Shown here piece after piece: positions 45,296-57,303 of a DNA stretch of 64,000 nucleotides (position 1 is its first letter; the number at the start of each line of letters is the position of its first letter). The stretch spans positions 95,544-159,543 of the forward strand of contig QJPP01001913.1 in NCBI GenBank assembly GCA_003996215.1, written 5' to 3'. Source of the stretch: Jaltomata sinuosa (Eukaryota > Streptophyta > Magnoliopsida > Solanales > Solanaceae). The notes below the pieces were generated by a model that worked only from the letters and a program-made list of their open reading frames with translations, made no database searches and was not told where the DNA came from. A program made the translations under genes and the position numbers.

Positions 45296-45988
45296 TGTAA
45301 CACTTCGCCCGTTAGAAAGGTTTAAATTAACCCGTAGCTTCAGGGTAAGACTAAAAGTATATAATATAATAAGAAGTATATGTTATGAGGTATTATATTC
45401 GATCAATGATCGTATGTTAAGTTTGAAATCAAGCAAGTTGTGAAATAAAAGTCGGCAAAAGTTATCGTAAGTTTATTTAATAAATTTTTTGAACTTTGGG
45501 TCAAATGTTTTGGAGCTTTTCTCCCAATATATAAAGAGTTAGAGGGCCCCCAAACTACCAAACAAAGGTCTATGAGTCTAGTTTTCAATGCATAAAACTT
45601 TATGACAAACTGATGTTGGAGTAAAGAGTTATGACTATTTTACTGCGGACTGTCTGAGCTGAAAATTGGGTCGCAAATCGGGTTGGGTCAAGATCGATTT
45701 AAAGCTTCAAATTCACGTTATAACACTCCAAAATAGTTCTGAAATAGAGAGAAAACATAAGGGAGGATTCCAAGAGAGTTCTTGAGTGATCAAGGTGCAT
45801 TTTTAGTGATTTCTATCGCTAAAGTTTACTCCCATGCCTAGAAACGTGATCTCTATGCGTGGCAACCATTTTCCCCTTTGATTAGCTACATTTGAAGTTA
45901 GTTTCAGAAAATAGAACTTGGTAGTTCTTTGTAGTTCTTCAAGATTTACACTTGGTTTGCTAAGGTAACCATCTGGGGACTCTTTTAT
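45296..45988 (+). mobile_element. LTR fragment J (plus strand)
   Basis: Starts TGTAACACTTCGCCCG and has the composition of a gypsy LTR (leader-like end, CCCCTTTGATTAGC). It is cut at 45989 by LTR G; the five bases TTTAT before G are the possible target duplication, whose partner is lost. Confidence 0.6.
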
Positions 45989-47394
45989 TGTAACACCCCA
46001 AAATTCAGACCAATATTTTAAAACCCAAAGCTCAAAGAGAACTCAGAAAAATTTCATCTCCAGGCAAGCCCCACGGGCTGACCCATGAGTGTCGTGGTTA
46101 TGATGGCCCATTGGAGTCCCCATGGGAAGAGCCCAGAGTCTCTATGAGTCTGTATCAGCCTGACGACGGTCCCCATAGGTGTCGACAGTCCAACAGGCAG
46201 TAGGGCAGCCCGTGGGAAACCACTAACGGCCCTCTCCAAGCCTCCTCAGTTCTGATGGGATATCACCACGGCCATCGTGGATGCGATGGACCATGGGAGC
46301 CACCGTGTGAACTGATCAGGGGACCAATCCCAACCTTCCCTCCTCCAACGCCCGGGCTGATGGGCCATCGCAGGTCCGACACCTGTCAGGTAGCTCGTCC
46401 GGCAGAAGAAAGTCTGAAATTTCTGTTTTAAGTTGGGGGAACTCCAGTATTTTTCTAGTTCTTTTAACTCTGATCCTAAGTATTTTTGGGAATAATTAAA
46501 GGGTTTTTACTTTTTTTCCCTTATTACTCCTAATCTAAATCGACACTTAGCAGTTTCAAGCAAGAAAAGAAGTGTTTCCTCTTAAGAACAAGAAAGAGGG
46601 TTTTCTTCAAGCTTAGCCCCAAATCCAAAGGTTCAACCGTAGAATCTTCTTCCAGGTATATGGGATTTTACTAGTGGGCTCCTTTCATCCACTAGGTCCC
46701 TAGAATTCAGTCAGTTTCTTCAGTTTCTCCATGACTACTCAAACCTAAGGTTTATAAACCCTAGAGATTTCCTTGCTATTCAGATGCTACAACTTATATG
46801 ATGTTTAGTTCATGTTTCTTGATGAATTAGCATAGTTTCATGTATAGAACTCAGAAACCCTAGCTTGTGTTATTTCAGTATTTCATAAATTATACTTGCT
46901 AGGCAGATTAGTCAGATAATGATGTTTCAGAGTTTGAATGCCATATCTTTCAGTAAATATATGTTGCATTCTCAGATTATATGTGTTTTGAGCTATCCAC
47001 TATAATAGTTGCATTTTTAGCTTTATGTTCAGTTTGGAGTAAAAGTTAGCACCGAGCGGACGAAGGGATGAGGGCTCACCCGCCAGTTTAGGCTGTGACC
47101 TTTAGCAGCAATCCCTGAGTCCCAAAACTATGGTGCCACCGTAGGTTCTAAAGGGGTCACCCATCAGATTAGGCTTAATACCCTTGTCCCTTGTGGACAT
47201 CATTTAGTTATCACTATACTCTTTATATATTTTATACTCAGACATGTTTTGGGCTCTTTCCTACTTCATACATTAAACTGTTTTCAGCTTCCGCACAATA
47301 TATGTTTTAAACTAAAATTGTCTAGATATACCATACCATGGGTTAGCTTGGGGTCACTTGTGTTACTTCTAGGGGGTAGCCTCGGGGCATGACA
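45989..47394 (+). mobile_element. LTR G (1406 bp, plus strand)
   Basis: TGTAACACCCCAAAATTCAG at the start and CCTCGGGGCATGACA at the end, with the primer-binding site 4 bases further on. It is the 5' LTR of a gypsy element whose gag follows. A word array lies at 46060-46400. Confidence 0.85.
46060..46400 (+). repeat. CATCGTGG / CCCATGAG word array in LTR G
   Basis: Words such as GACCCATGAGTGTCGTGG, CCACGGCCATCGTGGATG, GGACCATGGGAGCCACCGTG and GGGCCATCG are repeated with variation. Higher GC than the flanks. Less regular than the arrays in M and H. Confidence 0.55.
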
Positions 47395-47398
47395 AACT

Positions 47399-47410
47399 TG
47401 GTTTCAAAGC
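47399..47410 (+). other. Primer-binding site of element G (mutated)
   Basis: TGGTTTCAAAGC against the standard TGGTATCAGAGC: two substitutions. Confidence 0.8.
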
Positions 47411-47614
47411 ATCAGGTTTAAGTGTCCTAGGGTGTCTGAAAGCCGCGTCAAGTAGAGTCTTCTTCATGGGTGTAAAGCGTGCCACACTTATGGGGGAGGG
47501 ACTATGAGATGTCATTAGAAACAACTTCCATTCTTTATTTTCCAGCTTATGCTATAGAGTATGAACCCTATTTAATCTCCTTCTAACTCGTGCTTTTCGC
47601 ATTTCAATGTGAAA

Positions 47615-48262
47615 ATGCCTCCTAGAAGAGCTATGCCAGGAATCAGCCAGCACCAGCAGCTCCAGCCAACTCGTTGAATGAGCAAGTCACACAAGCTGAA
47701 TTCAAGGCTGCATTCCAAGTGCTTGCCCAGACCATGACAGCTCAGGTCAATCAGCAGGCTGTGGCACCAGCTTCACATCAGGCTAACACTACTGCAGCTA
47801 GAATCTGGGACTTCACTAGGATGAATCCTTAGGAATTTCATGGGTCTAAATCAGAAGAGGATCCACAAGAGTTTCTTGATGATATCTAGAAGGTGACAGA
47901 TATTATGGGTGTCACTACAGTTAAGAGTGCAGATTTGGCCGCCTACCAATTGAAGGGAGTGGCTTATACTTGGTATCAGCAATGGAAGGAGTCTTATTAT
48001 GAACATGCAGGTTCGGTGGAATAGAACCAGTTCAAGATTGCATTTTTGGATAGGTTCTTCCCACTCGAGCTCAGGGAAGCCAAGGTCTAAGAGTTCATCA
48101 ACTTGAAGCAGGATGACATGAGTGTGAAGGATTATGCTCTCAAATTCACTCAGTTGTCTAAGTATGCTCCAGTGATAGTAGCTGACTCCAGGGCCCGTAT
48201 AAGCAAGTTCGTATCTGGTGTGTCAGATGATGTGGTCAAAGAGTGCAAGACTGCTATACTGA
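47615..48262 (+). pseudogene. gag: Element G: Gag, broken
   Basis: The ATG at 47615 begins MPPRRAMPG, a common gypsy Gag start. The gag domain follows (AAYQLKGVAYTWYQQWKE; SVKDYALKFTQLSKYAP). There are one early stop with frame change and four in-frame stops near 47830, 47888, 48022 and 48088, each explainable as a Gln or Trp codon decayed by C-to-T or G-to-A. Sequence switches to the pararetrovirus at about 48258-48270, so the zinc knuckle and pol are missing. Confidence 0.88.
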
Positions 48263-51200
48263 GAGACATCAAATCGAAAGGGTTATCCAATTTCCTGATG
48301 GATCGATCGACCTCAAATTCCTTGAAAATTCGAGACCCTCGTCTTATAGGCGATCGACTTCTTCCCGTCCTTTGACATCAGGTCATACAAGATCCATCCC
48401 AAGGCCGGAATCTTCTTCAAAAACCCCAGAGGAAGAGGATAGTCAAAGTCATCTTAATGACAATGACAAAGGGAAAGCCACTAGAGTAGACTTCTCGAGA
48501 AAAGTCCCCAAAGTCTACTATGAAAATCTCCCAGGTAGCCCTTCGGCTAGCGAAATGGAACCTCCTGCAGAAAAACCTGCTTGGCTTGGCATGCTAAAGA
48601 CTAATGAGGTCTTCGAACCCAACCCTAGCATTCTGCAAAATCAGTGGAATCATCCGCAAAACCAAATAAAGAGAAAGTGGTATGCTACCACATACACTCT
48701 TAGACAAAGAGAATCCTTTAGAGATTTGTGGATAAAAGACATGAGAAGAATCGGTTGTGAAATCGAATTCTTCAAATGGTTCGAAATGACAGGCAAAATC
48801 GAAAATTGCGCTGAGTCATTACAAGTTATCATTAACAAATGGTACACTTCATCCAACAAGGTTGTTGAGTCTATTACTCCTCCCTTAGAAGGGATTAGCA
48901 TCCCTATTGCAGGGACTGTTATTAAAGCTTCTCCTTTTAAAGAAAAAAGTGATAAACCCGAAGCTTCATTAACAGCAGCTGACATAGACAGAATAGTAGA
49001 ACAAAACAACTACTCTAACCAAATTCTTCATGTCATTTCTAGACAGATAGAAGATACCAAACCCACCTTGAGTGGTAGACCATCCTCGGCTTCTACTTCA
49101 GATAGCCCCCAGGGAAAAACCTACCCAGGATTTAGAATCCCGGAATTTTCCAAAAAGAATTTCCCAAAACTTACGGATACTTTCGAAGTTACGGGAGATA
49201 TTGTTGATAAAATCAATGCCCAGCTTAACAACTTCCATATCTCAAAAAAAGAAGGTAAGAAGGTTGCCACCATACAAGAAAAACCTGAACAGGAGAAATC
49301 CACTCTCCTTCAGAGGCTCTCCAATGATCGTTTTCATAACCTGAAAAACTATCATAACAAACCTTCTTTCCCGGACCTTCAGTATGAAGAAAATGCTTTT
49401 CTGAGCACCTCTTCACATGAAGGAAGGAGTATCACTGAATGGAACATTGATGGCCTAGCTGAGCATCAGGTTTACAACAAGCTCCACGAAATGGGAGTTG
49501 CCATAACTGCCTTTAAGTTAAGAGGTTCTACTGACAAAGATGCTGCATCTATGATAGCTGCAGGTTTCACTGGAATGCTAAAGCACTGGTGGGACAACTA
49601 TTGTACAGATGAAATTAAGCATCTTATCTTTAATGCAACTGCAACTGAAACAGTTGCAAAAGTAGAAGGCACTAGCCAGACTACTTCTCAGGAAACCAGA
49701 GAAGATGCTTGTGCCACCCTCTTATACCATATCGCTAAGCATTTCATTGGCGAACCAAAACTTTTTCAAGATAGGAGTCTTCAAATCCTTAATAACCTTA
49801 GTTGTCCCACTCTGAACGACTTCATTCATTATAAGCATGCTTTTCTTAGCAAAGTTATGATCCGTCCCGATTGCAATCTAGATTTTTGGAAGGAACGCTT
49901 TATCAGCGGTTTACCTCCCCTTTTTGCTGACAAAATCAGGACAAAAATCCAAGACCGCAATAACGGTCAAATCCCCTATGGTAATCTCACCTATGGAGAT
50001 CTTATAAGCACCATCAACATGGTAGGGTTAGAACTCTGCACTGACATCAAGCTTAAACACCAACTCAAGAAAGAGCAATCTTCTTCCAAAAGGGAACTTG
50101 GAAGCTTCTGTAGAGATTTTGGCTTTATCACCCCTCCTGATAAAACTGCCAAACACAAAAGTGAAAAGAGATTTCACAGGAAGAAATCCTGACGAAAGGA
50201 TGAATCTTCCAGACCTAGAAAAGGAAAGTCTAGGTCTAAAAAACCCAAAGGTTCCAGAATTGATGTTTGCTGGACATGTGGCAAGGCAGGCCATAAATCT
50301 ACCGAATGTCGATCAAATACCAAAAAGAAGAAGATCAATCTTCTCAACATCGATGAGGATACCAAAGAAAAACTCTTTTCAATTCTCAACGAAACATATC
50401 CTGACTCTTCAGACATGTCTGATGAATACAGTGACAATGAAGATATCAACCTTCTCTATGATTCTAACGAAAGTCAATCCGGGAAAGATTGTACTTGTAC
50501 CGAAACTTTCTGTACTTGCAGTAATACTCCCCAAGCCATTCGAGTCCTTTTAGATCATTCTAAAGAAGCTCTTTTTGATGTCATTCACCACATAGTTGAT
50601 GATGAGGCTAGGAATCGCTTTCTCCTAGAACTCAAAGCTATCATCCTCAACACGGACAAACCAAAGGGCCGTCCAGTTGTTAAACCTTTCAGCATGAGGC
50701 AGATCATGAATCGATCTGATAACCCTACAGAACCATCCATTTCTGACCTTCGTCAAGAAGTTTCTAGTCTTAAGCAAGAGATTAAAGAAATAAAAGGTCG
50801 ATTAGGGAAAATCGAAATGGATGCCCTCACTGATCAAGTTCTTAAAAGGGATCCCTTGCAAGAGCTAAATTCTGACCATGAGTCTTCACAAAATAATGAT
50901 GATAATAATAACATCAACAATGACCATCTTGTTGAGCCCTTTGACACTGGTAATAACCCGTCGTCTTCGGGAACTCCTGGAATCACTGTCATCACTTCTA
51001 TTAGACCTCAGAGTCATCATATCCCTGTCAAAATTGTTATTGATAGAAATTTTGTTATCAACAAAGTTGCTTTACTTGACAGTGGTGCAGATCATAAATG
51101 CATAGTAAAAGGCATTGTACCTACTAAGTATTTACAAAAAAGTACTTCCAAACTATACTCCGCTACAGGAGAACTTTTGAAAATTAATTATAAGCTTTCC

Positions 51201-52484
51201 AAAGCTCATATTTGCAACAATGGCATTTGTTTAACAAATGATTTCGTAGTTATAGAAGATATTCATGAAGATGTTATTCTGGGAATACCTTTTATCACTC
51301 AGATAAAACCTTATTTTACTGATTTAAATGGTATTAATACTACTATTCTAGGAAAAGATTTACATTTTCCTTTCATTAAAACCCTTTCACCTGATGAAAG
51401 TAATTTTATAAGAGAAAACACTGTTTTCCGTATTAATAACTTGCAGCAGCATGTCACTTTTTTAAAAGATGAAATTCGCGCTAAAAAAATCGAACAAATT
51501 TTTAAAACCCCAGAAATGGTTAGTAAAATAGCTAATCTTCAGAAAACTTTCGAAAAAGAAATTTGTTCTGATTTTCCAAATGCTTTTTGGGAAAGGAAAA
51601 GACATGTTGTTAACCTTCCATACATTGAAGGATTCAATGAACAAGCCATCACCACTAAGGCAAGGCCCATTCAGATGAATCAAGAAATAATGGAATTTTG
51701 CAAGGAAGAGATAAAAACTCTTTTAAATAAAAATATCATCAGAGTTTCTAAATCACCTTGGAGTTGTTCTGCTTTCTACGTTAATAAAAACGCCGAGAAA
51801 GAAAGAGGAGCACCAAGATTGGTTATCAACTATAAACCTTTAAATTCTGTTTTAAAATGGATAAGGTATCCCATACCGAATAAAAGAGACCTTTTGAAAA
51901 GGATTTATAAAGCTAATATCTTTAGCAAATTTGATATGAAGTCAGGATTTTGGCAAATCCAGATTTCTGAGAAAGATAAGTATAAGACTGCATTCAATGT
52001 CCCTTTTGGGCAGTATGAATGGAATGTCATGCCGTTCGGGCTCAAAAATGCCCCTTCTGAATTTCAAAATATCATGAATTCCATATTCAATGATTACAGT
52101 TATATGTCTATTGTTTATATTGATGATGTGTTGATATTTTCTGATAATATATATTCTCATTTTAAACATCTCAATACTTTCTTTAAGATTGTTAAAAATA
52201 ATGGTTTAGTTGTTAGCGCCAGTAAAATCAAGCTCTTTCAAACTACCATTAGATTTTTAGGCCATGATCTCTACCAAGGAGCTCATAAGCCCATTTGTAG
52301 AGCCATAGAGTTCTCTTCCAAATTCCCCAATGAAATCCCTGATAAAACTCAGCTTCAGAGATTTCTAGGAAGTCTCAATTATGTTGCTGACTTTATCCCA
52401 AAAGTCAGGCATGTCTGTGAGCCACTTTATAAAAGGCTCAGAAAGAATCCTGTTCCTGGAGTACTGATCAAACCCAAGCTGTAA
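48263..52484 (+). pseudogene. Endogenous caulimovirid polyprotein: capsid, protease, RT
   Basis: One frame with a single in-frame TGA at 50190-50192. Order: a Ser-rich linker; a capsid-like region with WWDNYC near 49590; a zinc knuckle CX2CX4HX4C at 50268-50309; an Asp/Asn-rich linker; an aspartic protease with LLDSGAD (Asp at 51078); and a reverse transcriptase with KFDMKSGFWQI and the YIDD active site at 52116-52127. This order and the RT type are those of Caulimoviridae (plant DNA pararetroviruses). The Solendovirus/LycEPRV group is likely but tentative. No movement protein is seen: the 5' part is lost at the gag junction. One base is missing near 52457, throwing RNase H out of frame. Confidence 0.88.
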
Positions 52485-52954
52485 TTCAAATTAAGGCTTT
52501 GGTCCAGACCATCCCTTGTTTAGGAATCCCAAATCCTAATGCCTTTATGATTGTGGAAACTGACGCATCTGATGCAGGATATGGAGGCATCCTTAAACAA
52601 AAAGTAGATCTTGAATCTACAGAACAACTTGTTCGATTTACATCCGGAATCTGGAATTCCGCACAAAAAAATTATTCAACTGTTAAAAAAGAAATCTTGT
52701 CTATAGTGCTATGTATCACTAAATTTCAAGATGATCTTATTAATAAAGAATTTTTACTAAGAGTAGATTGCAAATCTGCCAAAGAAATCTTGCAAAAAGA
52801 TGTAAAAAACCTTGTTTCAAAACAGATTTTTGCCAGATGGCAAGTCTTACTATCTAGTTTTGATTTTAAAATTGATTTTATTAAAGGAGAAGATAATTCT
52901 CTACCAGATTTTCTAACCCGAGAATTTTTGCAGGGTAAGCATGAGGCCCTTTAA
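52485..52954 (+). pseudogene. Endogenous caulimovirid RNase H
   Basis: About 150 residues in a different frame from RT because of the lost base upstream; originally part of the polyprotein. Catalytic region ETDASDAGYGGIL, then FTSGIWNSAQKNYSTVKKE and the terminal LPDFLTRE. It is open to its natural stop and overlaps the next reading frame by 14 bases. No integrase follows, as expected for a pararetrovirus. Confidence 0.88.
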
Positions 52955-54074
52955 GCCAATCAAAGGAGAGCAGTCTCCCAAACAAAGAATGGTTAAACCA
53001 TTCGCCCAAACTCCTCAAACTCCAAATAAACCTGAAGCCCCTCGAAGGCCTGTTTTAAATTTCCAAAACAAATTTACTGCTCTAGCAGACTATCCAATGC
53101 TACCTTCACCAATGCAACCACCAAAGTTGTCCCTTCCTCCTCAACCAAAGACTCTCAGTCTTAAAAAGCCTTTTGACCAAGGAGCATCTTCCAGCTCCAT
53201 ACAAGTCAAAGAAGATTATACCATGAAGGTTCCTGAATCCTTCGCACAAGCTGTTGACCCTGAGTTGATAAAAACTAAAGAAAAACAAAAAGAAGAAATC
53301 TTTGATTTTGTTGTCTCACAGGTACTGCCAGTAATGACACTCAACAAAGAGTTTGGCAATGTTAGTATAATTGCATTGACCAAACCATGTTACACAAATT
53401 TTAATTATGTGGATAATGATAATCCACTCAAGACAAGAAGATACTATGAAGCCATTCTTAGTGACACTGGTTCCATAGAGTTTGAACACAACAGGGATGA
53501 AAACAATCCTAACATCATCAAGTTCTCAAGATTTACTATCAAGAGAATCATGGATCCTTTCGAGTGGTTTGTAGGTCACTTACACACTCCTATCAATTTA
53601 TCTATGGAGCACAGACCCCAAACATATAATTGGTATGACTACAAGTCTGCATGGATGAATTTTATTTATCTAAGACCAAGACACACTTGGTTTGTCAAGT
53701 ATGATGCAAGAATCATGAAGACCATCATTCCTAGATGGTTTTACGAATGATGGAACTTATTCGGAGGAATCAAAGAATCTCTCCCCCAGCAATTTCTCAA
53801 CAGGTTTGAAGACTTCCAAACCAAAGAAGAAATCACAACATTATCGGAGCATATTAAACTATGCAAATATCATATCCAAAAGAGGATTTCTTATATTATT
53901 TCCTGGGATTTCTCCAAAACCGAAATTGACAGGATTAATTATTTATGCAAACAAATATTAGTCAAAGGTTGGGCTCCAAAGCACAAAGATCAGGCGAGTT
54001 CATCATCGTCATCATCCAAAGTTCAAGGATCCAAGAATTCATCAAAAGCTGCACTCAAGCAAAAGCTAGAAGAG
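52941..54074 (+). pseudogene. Endogenous caulimovirid downstream ORF (unknown function)
   Basis: An ATG inside the end of RNase H opens a frame of 269 residues, ended by TGA at 53748-53750. The same frame continues with good composition (WNLFGGIKESLP ...) to about 54074, so the stop is a later mutation. The N-terminal 80 residues are Pro/Lys/Gln-rich. The middle is globular with many aromatic residues (FEWFVGHLHTP, MNFIYLRPRHTWF). The end is Ser/Lys-rich. It sits where some genera carry a translation transactivator, but I see no clear match to one and leave the function open. Confidence 0.7.
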
Positions 54075-54250
54075 GCTCTGATACCATTAAGTAGTTTTAG
54101 ATGCGGATTAAGAAATAAGAGTATGCGGATTAAGAAATAAGAGATAAAGAAAATACTTACTGAACAGAGTTTATTTATGAACTGCTATGAACATTGCTTA
54201 CAAAATAAGAGAGAGAGGGAGAGAGGTTTTCAGAATATGAGGATTAAGAA
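54075..54250 (-). other. tRNA-Met complement and possible copia LTR remnant
   Basis: GCTCTGATACCA at 54075-54086 is the complement of an initiator tRNA-Met primer-binding site, so on the minus strand it could be the start of an element whose LTR lies to the right. The following AT-rich sequence has three copies of GGATTAAGAAATAAGAG (54104, 54126, 54240). It breaks off where F begins. Confidence 0.4.
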
Positions 54251-54451
54251 ATAAGAGATCTTGAGTCACAAAAATCCACTCCACTACAAAGGATAGATGA
54301 TCTTGAATTGATCAAGCAAAGTTAGTTCACTACCAATTTTGAGACGACATTTTAGGAGGTGAGTTGAGAGTTTGCATACGAGTGATGTGAGGCTTTTTCT
54401 ACTAATATTGTTTGTTGAGTTTTGTAGGTACAAAAGGAGATATAAGGTAGC

Positions 54452-55006
54452 ATGTCATCCATAGCTTCGGATACTTGTGATGATGACATGGAAAGCTCTA
54501 TTGATAGCGATGGAGGCTATGATTCTAATGTTGAGGCCTATGAAGGCTATGATGGAGCCAATGAGGGATATGAAGGATCATGTGTTCATGAACATTATGA
54601 TGGAGAGAACTACTACTCTGGAGATGAATATGTGATGAATGGAGCTTATAGCTCTTGTGATGATGTTGAAGGGGTAGAGGAACCTTGTGGAGAATATTAT
54701 AGTGGAGAAGAAGGTTATGAAAGTTCTCATTTTCCACACCATGAGTATGAAGGAGATGTGAGGTACAATGCTTCCTTCCGTATGTCTTGTGAATCCTTTG
54801 AGGGAAATCTTGATGAAAATGGAAGTTGTGAGGTTGAATGTCCTTCCTCATCTTGTGCGACTTTCTATCCTAAAAGAGAAGGTATTGATGTATGGTTGGT
54901 ACCAATTCGAAGATATCATATGGGCTATAGAAGAGGTACATTTCCTACTTCTCAAAATATGATAATGTGCGATTCTTATGTATTAGAGGAAGTAGAGACA
55001 AGTTGA
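54452..55006 (+). CDS. Element F: acidic Tyr/Gly/Glu-rich protein
   Basis: 184 residues, very acidic, with imperfect repeats of the form Y-E/D-G-Y-D/E-G (EAYEGYDGANEGYEG), rich in Tyr, Glu, Asp, Gly and Ser, with scattered Cys. It occupies the position of Gag in E but shows no similarity to it, and no zinc knuckle. A disordered, possibly self-associating protein is the most that can be said. The frame moves into the protease-like region near 55000 by a shift that may be a mutation or programmed. Confidence 0.55.
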   Translation: MSSIASDTCDDDMESSIDSDGGYDSNVEAYEGYDGANEGYEGSCVHEHYDGENYYSGDEYVMNGAYSSCDDVEGVEEPCGEYYSGEEGYESSHFPHHEYEGDVRYNASFRMSCESFEGNLDENGSCEVECPSSSCATFYPKREGIDVWLVPIRRYHMGYRRGTFPTSQNMIMCDSYVLEEVETS

Positions 55007-57303
55007 TGTTTCAAGATAGGCAAGACCCGGAGAGGCGAAGTCTTGAAACAAAAGTGAATGTTTATCATACTACGGGGTTTGATCTTGTCCTTGATGATCA
55101 TAGTGTTTCTAACTTTATAACCCCTCAATTGGTTGAATTGTTTGGGATACCTTTTTGGCCAAAGCGAGACTCCTTTGTTACTCAAAAAGGGTATCATGTT
55201 AATAAAAGGGTGCAAGTACCTATTTCACTTGGGAAATATCAAGAGGAGGTTTGGTGTGATATAGCTCCCATGGATACTTGTCACATATGTTTGGGAAATC
55301 CTTGGTTCCAAAGTCATAGGATTCCACATGCACAAGATTGGTACAAGTATATCATGGATCGCAAAGGGGAACTTCTCTTTCCACTAATATTTCCTAGAGA
55401 AGAAAACACATCCACTCCTTATGCACCAAAATGGAAGCTTGAAGTGAAGGGATCATCTAACCCTTCGCAAGGGATACTTGGCACTTGTCCTAACTCCAAT
55501 GAAATTGAGAGACAAAAGATTGAGAGGAGTAAGGGTATGATAAGTGACAACTCTAGAGTGAAAAAAGGAGAGGTTGTGTGGAGTGATGTGAGAGGGTTGT
55601 AACAACCTTATCTTAACTCATGTAACATTTCTTGTTTCTCTAGTTGTCTTGATACTTGTGCAGGTATTCTTGAAAGCGAACCTATTGTGGAACCTCAAAA
55701 TGTGGAGCATCATAAGGTGGTTGAAAGCTTCCAAAGAGAGCAATTGTACTTAAATGTTGATAACCAAGGTGAAGGCAATTCTTCCTATGAGCTACAAGGT
55801 AACAAAGCTAACTCTTGCACTTTATTAAACTTGATGGATCATTGTGTGGCTAATAGCCAATTGAGTGTGAGTGATAGTTTATCTTTGTATGATCTTAATG
55901 AGCCTTTACCATGTGGTGAGCTTAATAGCTCTTTCTTGTGTGTTGCAAATTGTGGTGATCAACTTTCTTGTGATACTTGTCCATTAAATGAGGAATTTTG
56001 TGATGTGCTAAATGAACCTCAATTTAGTGATGATGTTGATGTAGTTGATCATGTGAATAGTGATGTAGGTTCCTTGCTTCTAGATAATGATTCCTTGATT
56101 AGTGATTTCATTACTTGTGCCTCTCAAAGAACTCATGTGATGGAATATGTTGTTAAGGATAATATCTTATTTGATGATGACATGACTATTAAAAGTGTGC
56201 ATATTGGTAGCTCTTACAATGTTGAAAGTGTAGCTACTCTTGGAGGCTACAAGTTATTTGGTAATCCACTATGGGTTGATGACACCTTTCCTGAGGAAGG
56301 AACTTCCTTCTTGAGGGACTGTGGACCTCTTACTTGTGAGATGAAGCTTGGTCAAGATGACAAGCAAGATGTGGGTGAAGATTGTACTATCTACCCACTT
56401 GAAGACATCGGCCTATCACTTTTCAAAAGGGATGATCCTTGGGATAAAGCTAACATTGATTTGTTTGATGGTTTGAAAAACCCAACTAGTGATTATCCTT
56501 ATGAAATTGATGATAATTGTGATCCTTTGTATGACACCCCACCTTTGTTTGTTAAATATGAAGATGAGTTCGTTAATTCATGCGATGGCTCGAATTCTAA
56601 TCTCTTTGGTCTTAATGGTGGTGTGGGTCAAATTGGGGATAGCAACTTGAGGAAGGAAGGTGACTTTTTCCTAAAAAGTATCTTGTCTTCTTCATGTATC
56701 CCAACATGTGTTGATGTGCTTGATAAGATTCATGAACCAAATTGTGATCTTGCATGTGAGGGCACCTTGAGGAGGATTAACAATCTTGACACCTTTCTTT
56801 ACTACCTCTTTGTATATGATGATGTCTATGTTTGTATTAAATTTGTTTTCTATAGAGGTAGGGGTTCCTTTAATTTGTCCAATTATCTTTGTGACCATGA
56901 TATGTGGGTATTTTACTTCTTTCACCCCAATGAACCCTTATGGGTGATTGCACCACTTTTGGTGTGGCCTTCTTGCGAGACAATGAAACAATTGTGTCTT
57001 ATGGCTCCAAAGTTAAATATGATACCATCTTTTAGAATTCTTGATGCCACGAAGACCTTTGTATTTGCCTTGTCTCTTGATGTTTATCATAATCAAAACC
57101 TTTGCACCTTGTATGATGAGTTGCTTTTATTGGAAGCAAAGGATATTTGGTTGTACCTCAAATTTGTGCCTCCTTGGCATGATGATATTATTGCTAACCC
57201 TTGTACTAACCCTCATGCTTTGAGGATATTTTGGTTGTTGTCCTTCTCATGTGTTTTAAGATTTGGATTCGAGGACGAATCATTTTCAAGAAGGAGAGGA
57301 TGA
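54967..57303 (+). pseudogene. Element F: protease-like domain to C-terminal module
   Basis: One frame with a single in-frame TAA at 55600-55602. The first part is retropepsin-like: LVLDDHSVSNFITPQL in place of the active-site DSG/DGG region, then PISLGKYQEEVWCDIAPMD and CLGNPW. The active site is not conserved. About 400 acidic, Cys- and Asp-rich residues of unknown function follow, then the aromatic module shared with E (DMWVFYFFHPNEPLWVIAP to about 57270). The frame reads through the purine tract and stops on TGA, which is also the first three bases of the LTR. No RT or integrase. Confidence 0.75.

Noticed and set aside
52941..53750. Calling the downstream viral frame a transactivator
   Set aside because: The position fits but I see no diagnostic motif; left as unknown function.
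54525..54851. His-rich 108-codon minus-strand frame
   Set aside because: It is the complement of the acidic Tyr/Gly repeat gene of F; His arises from the antisense of GAT/TAT-rich codons.
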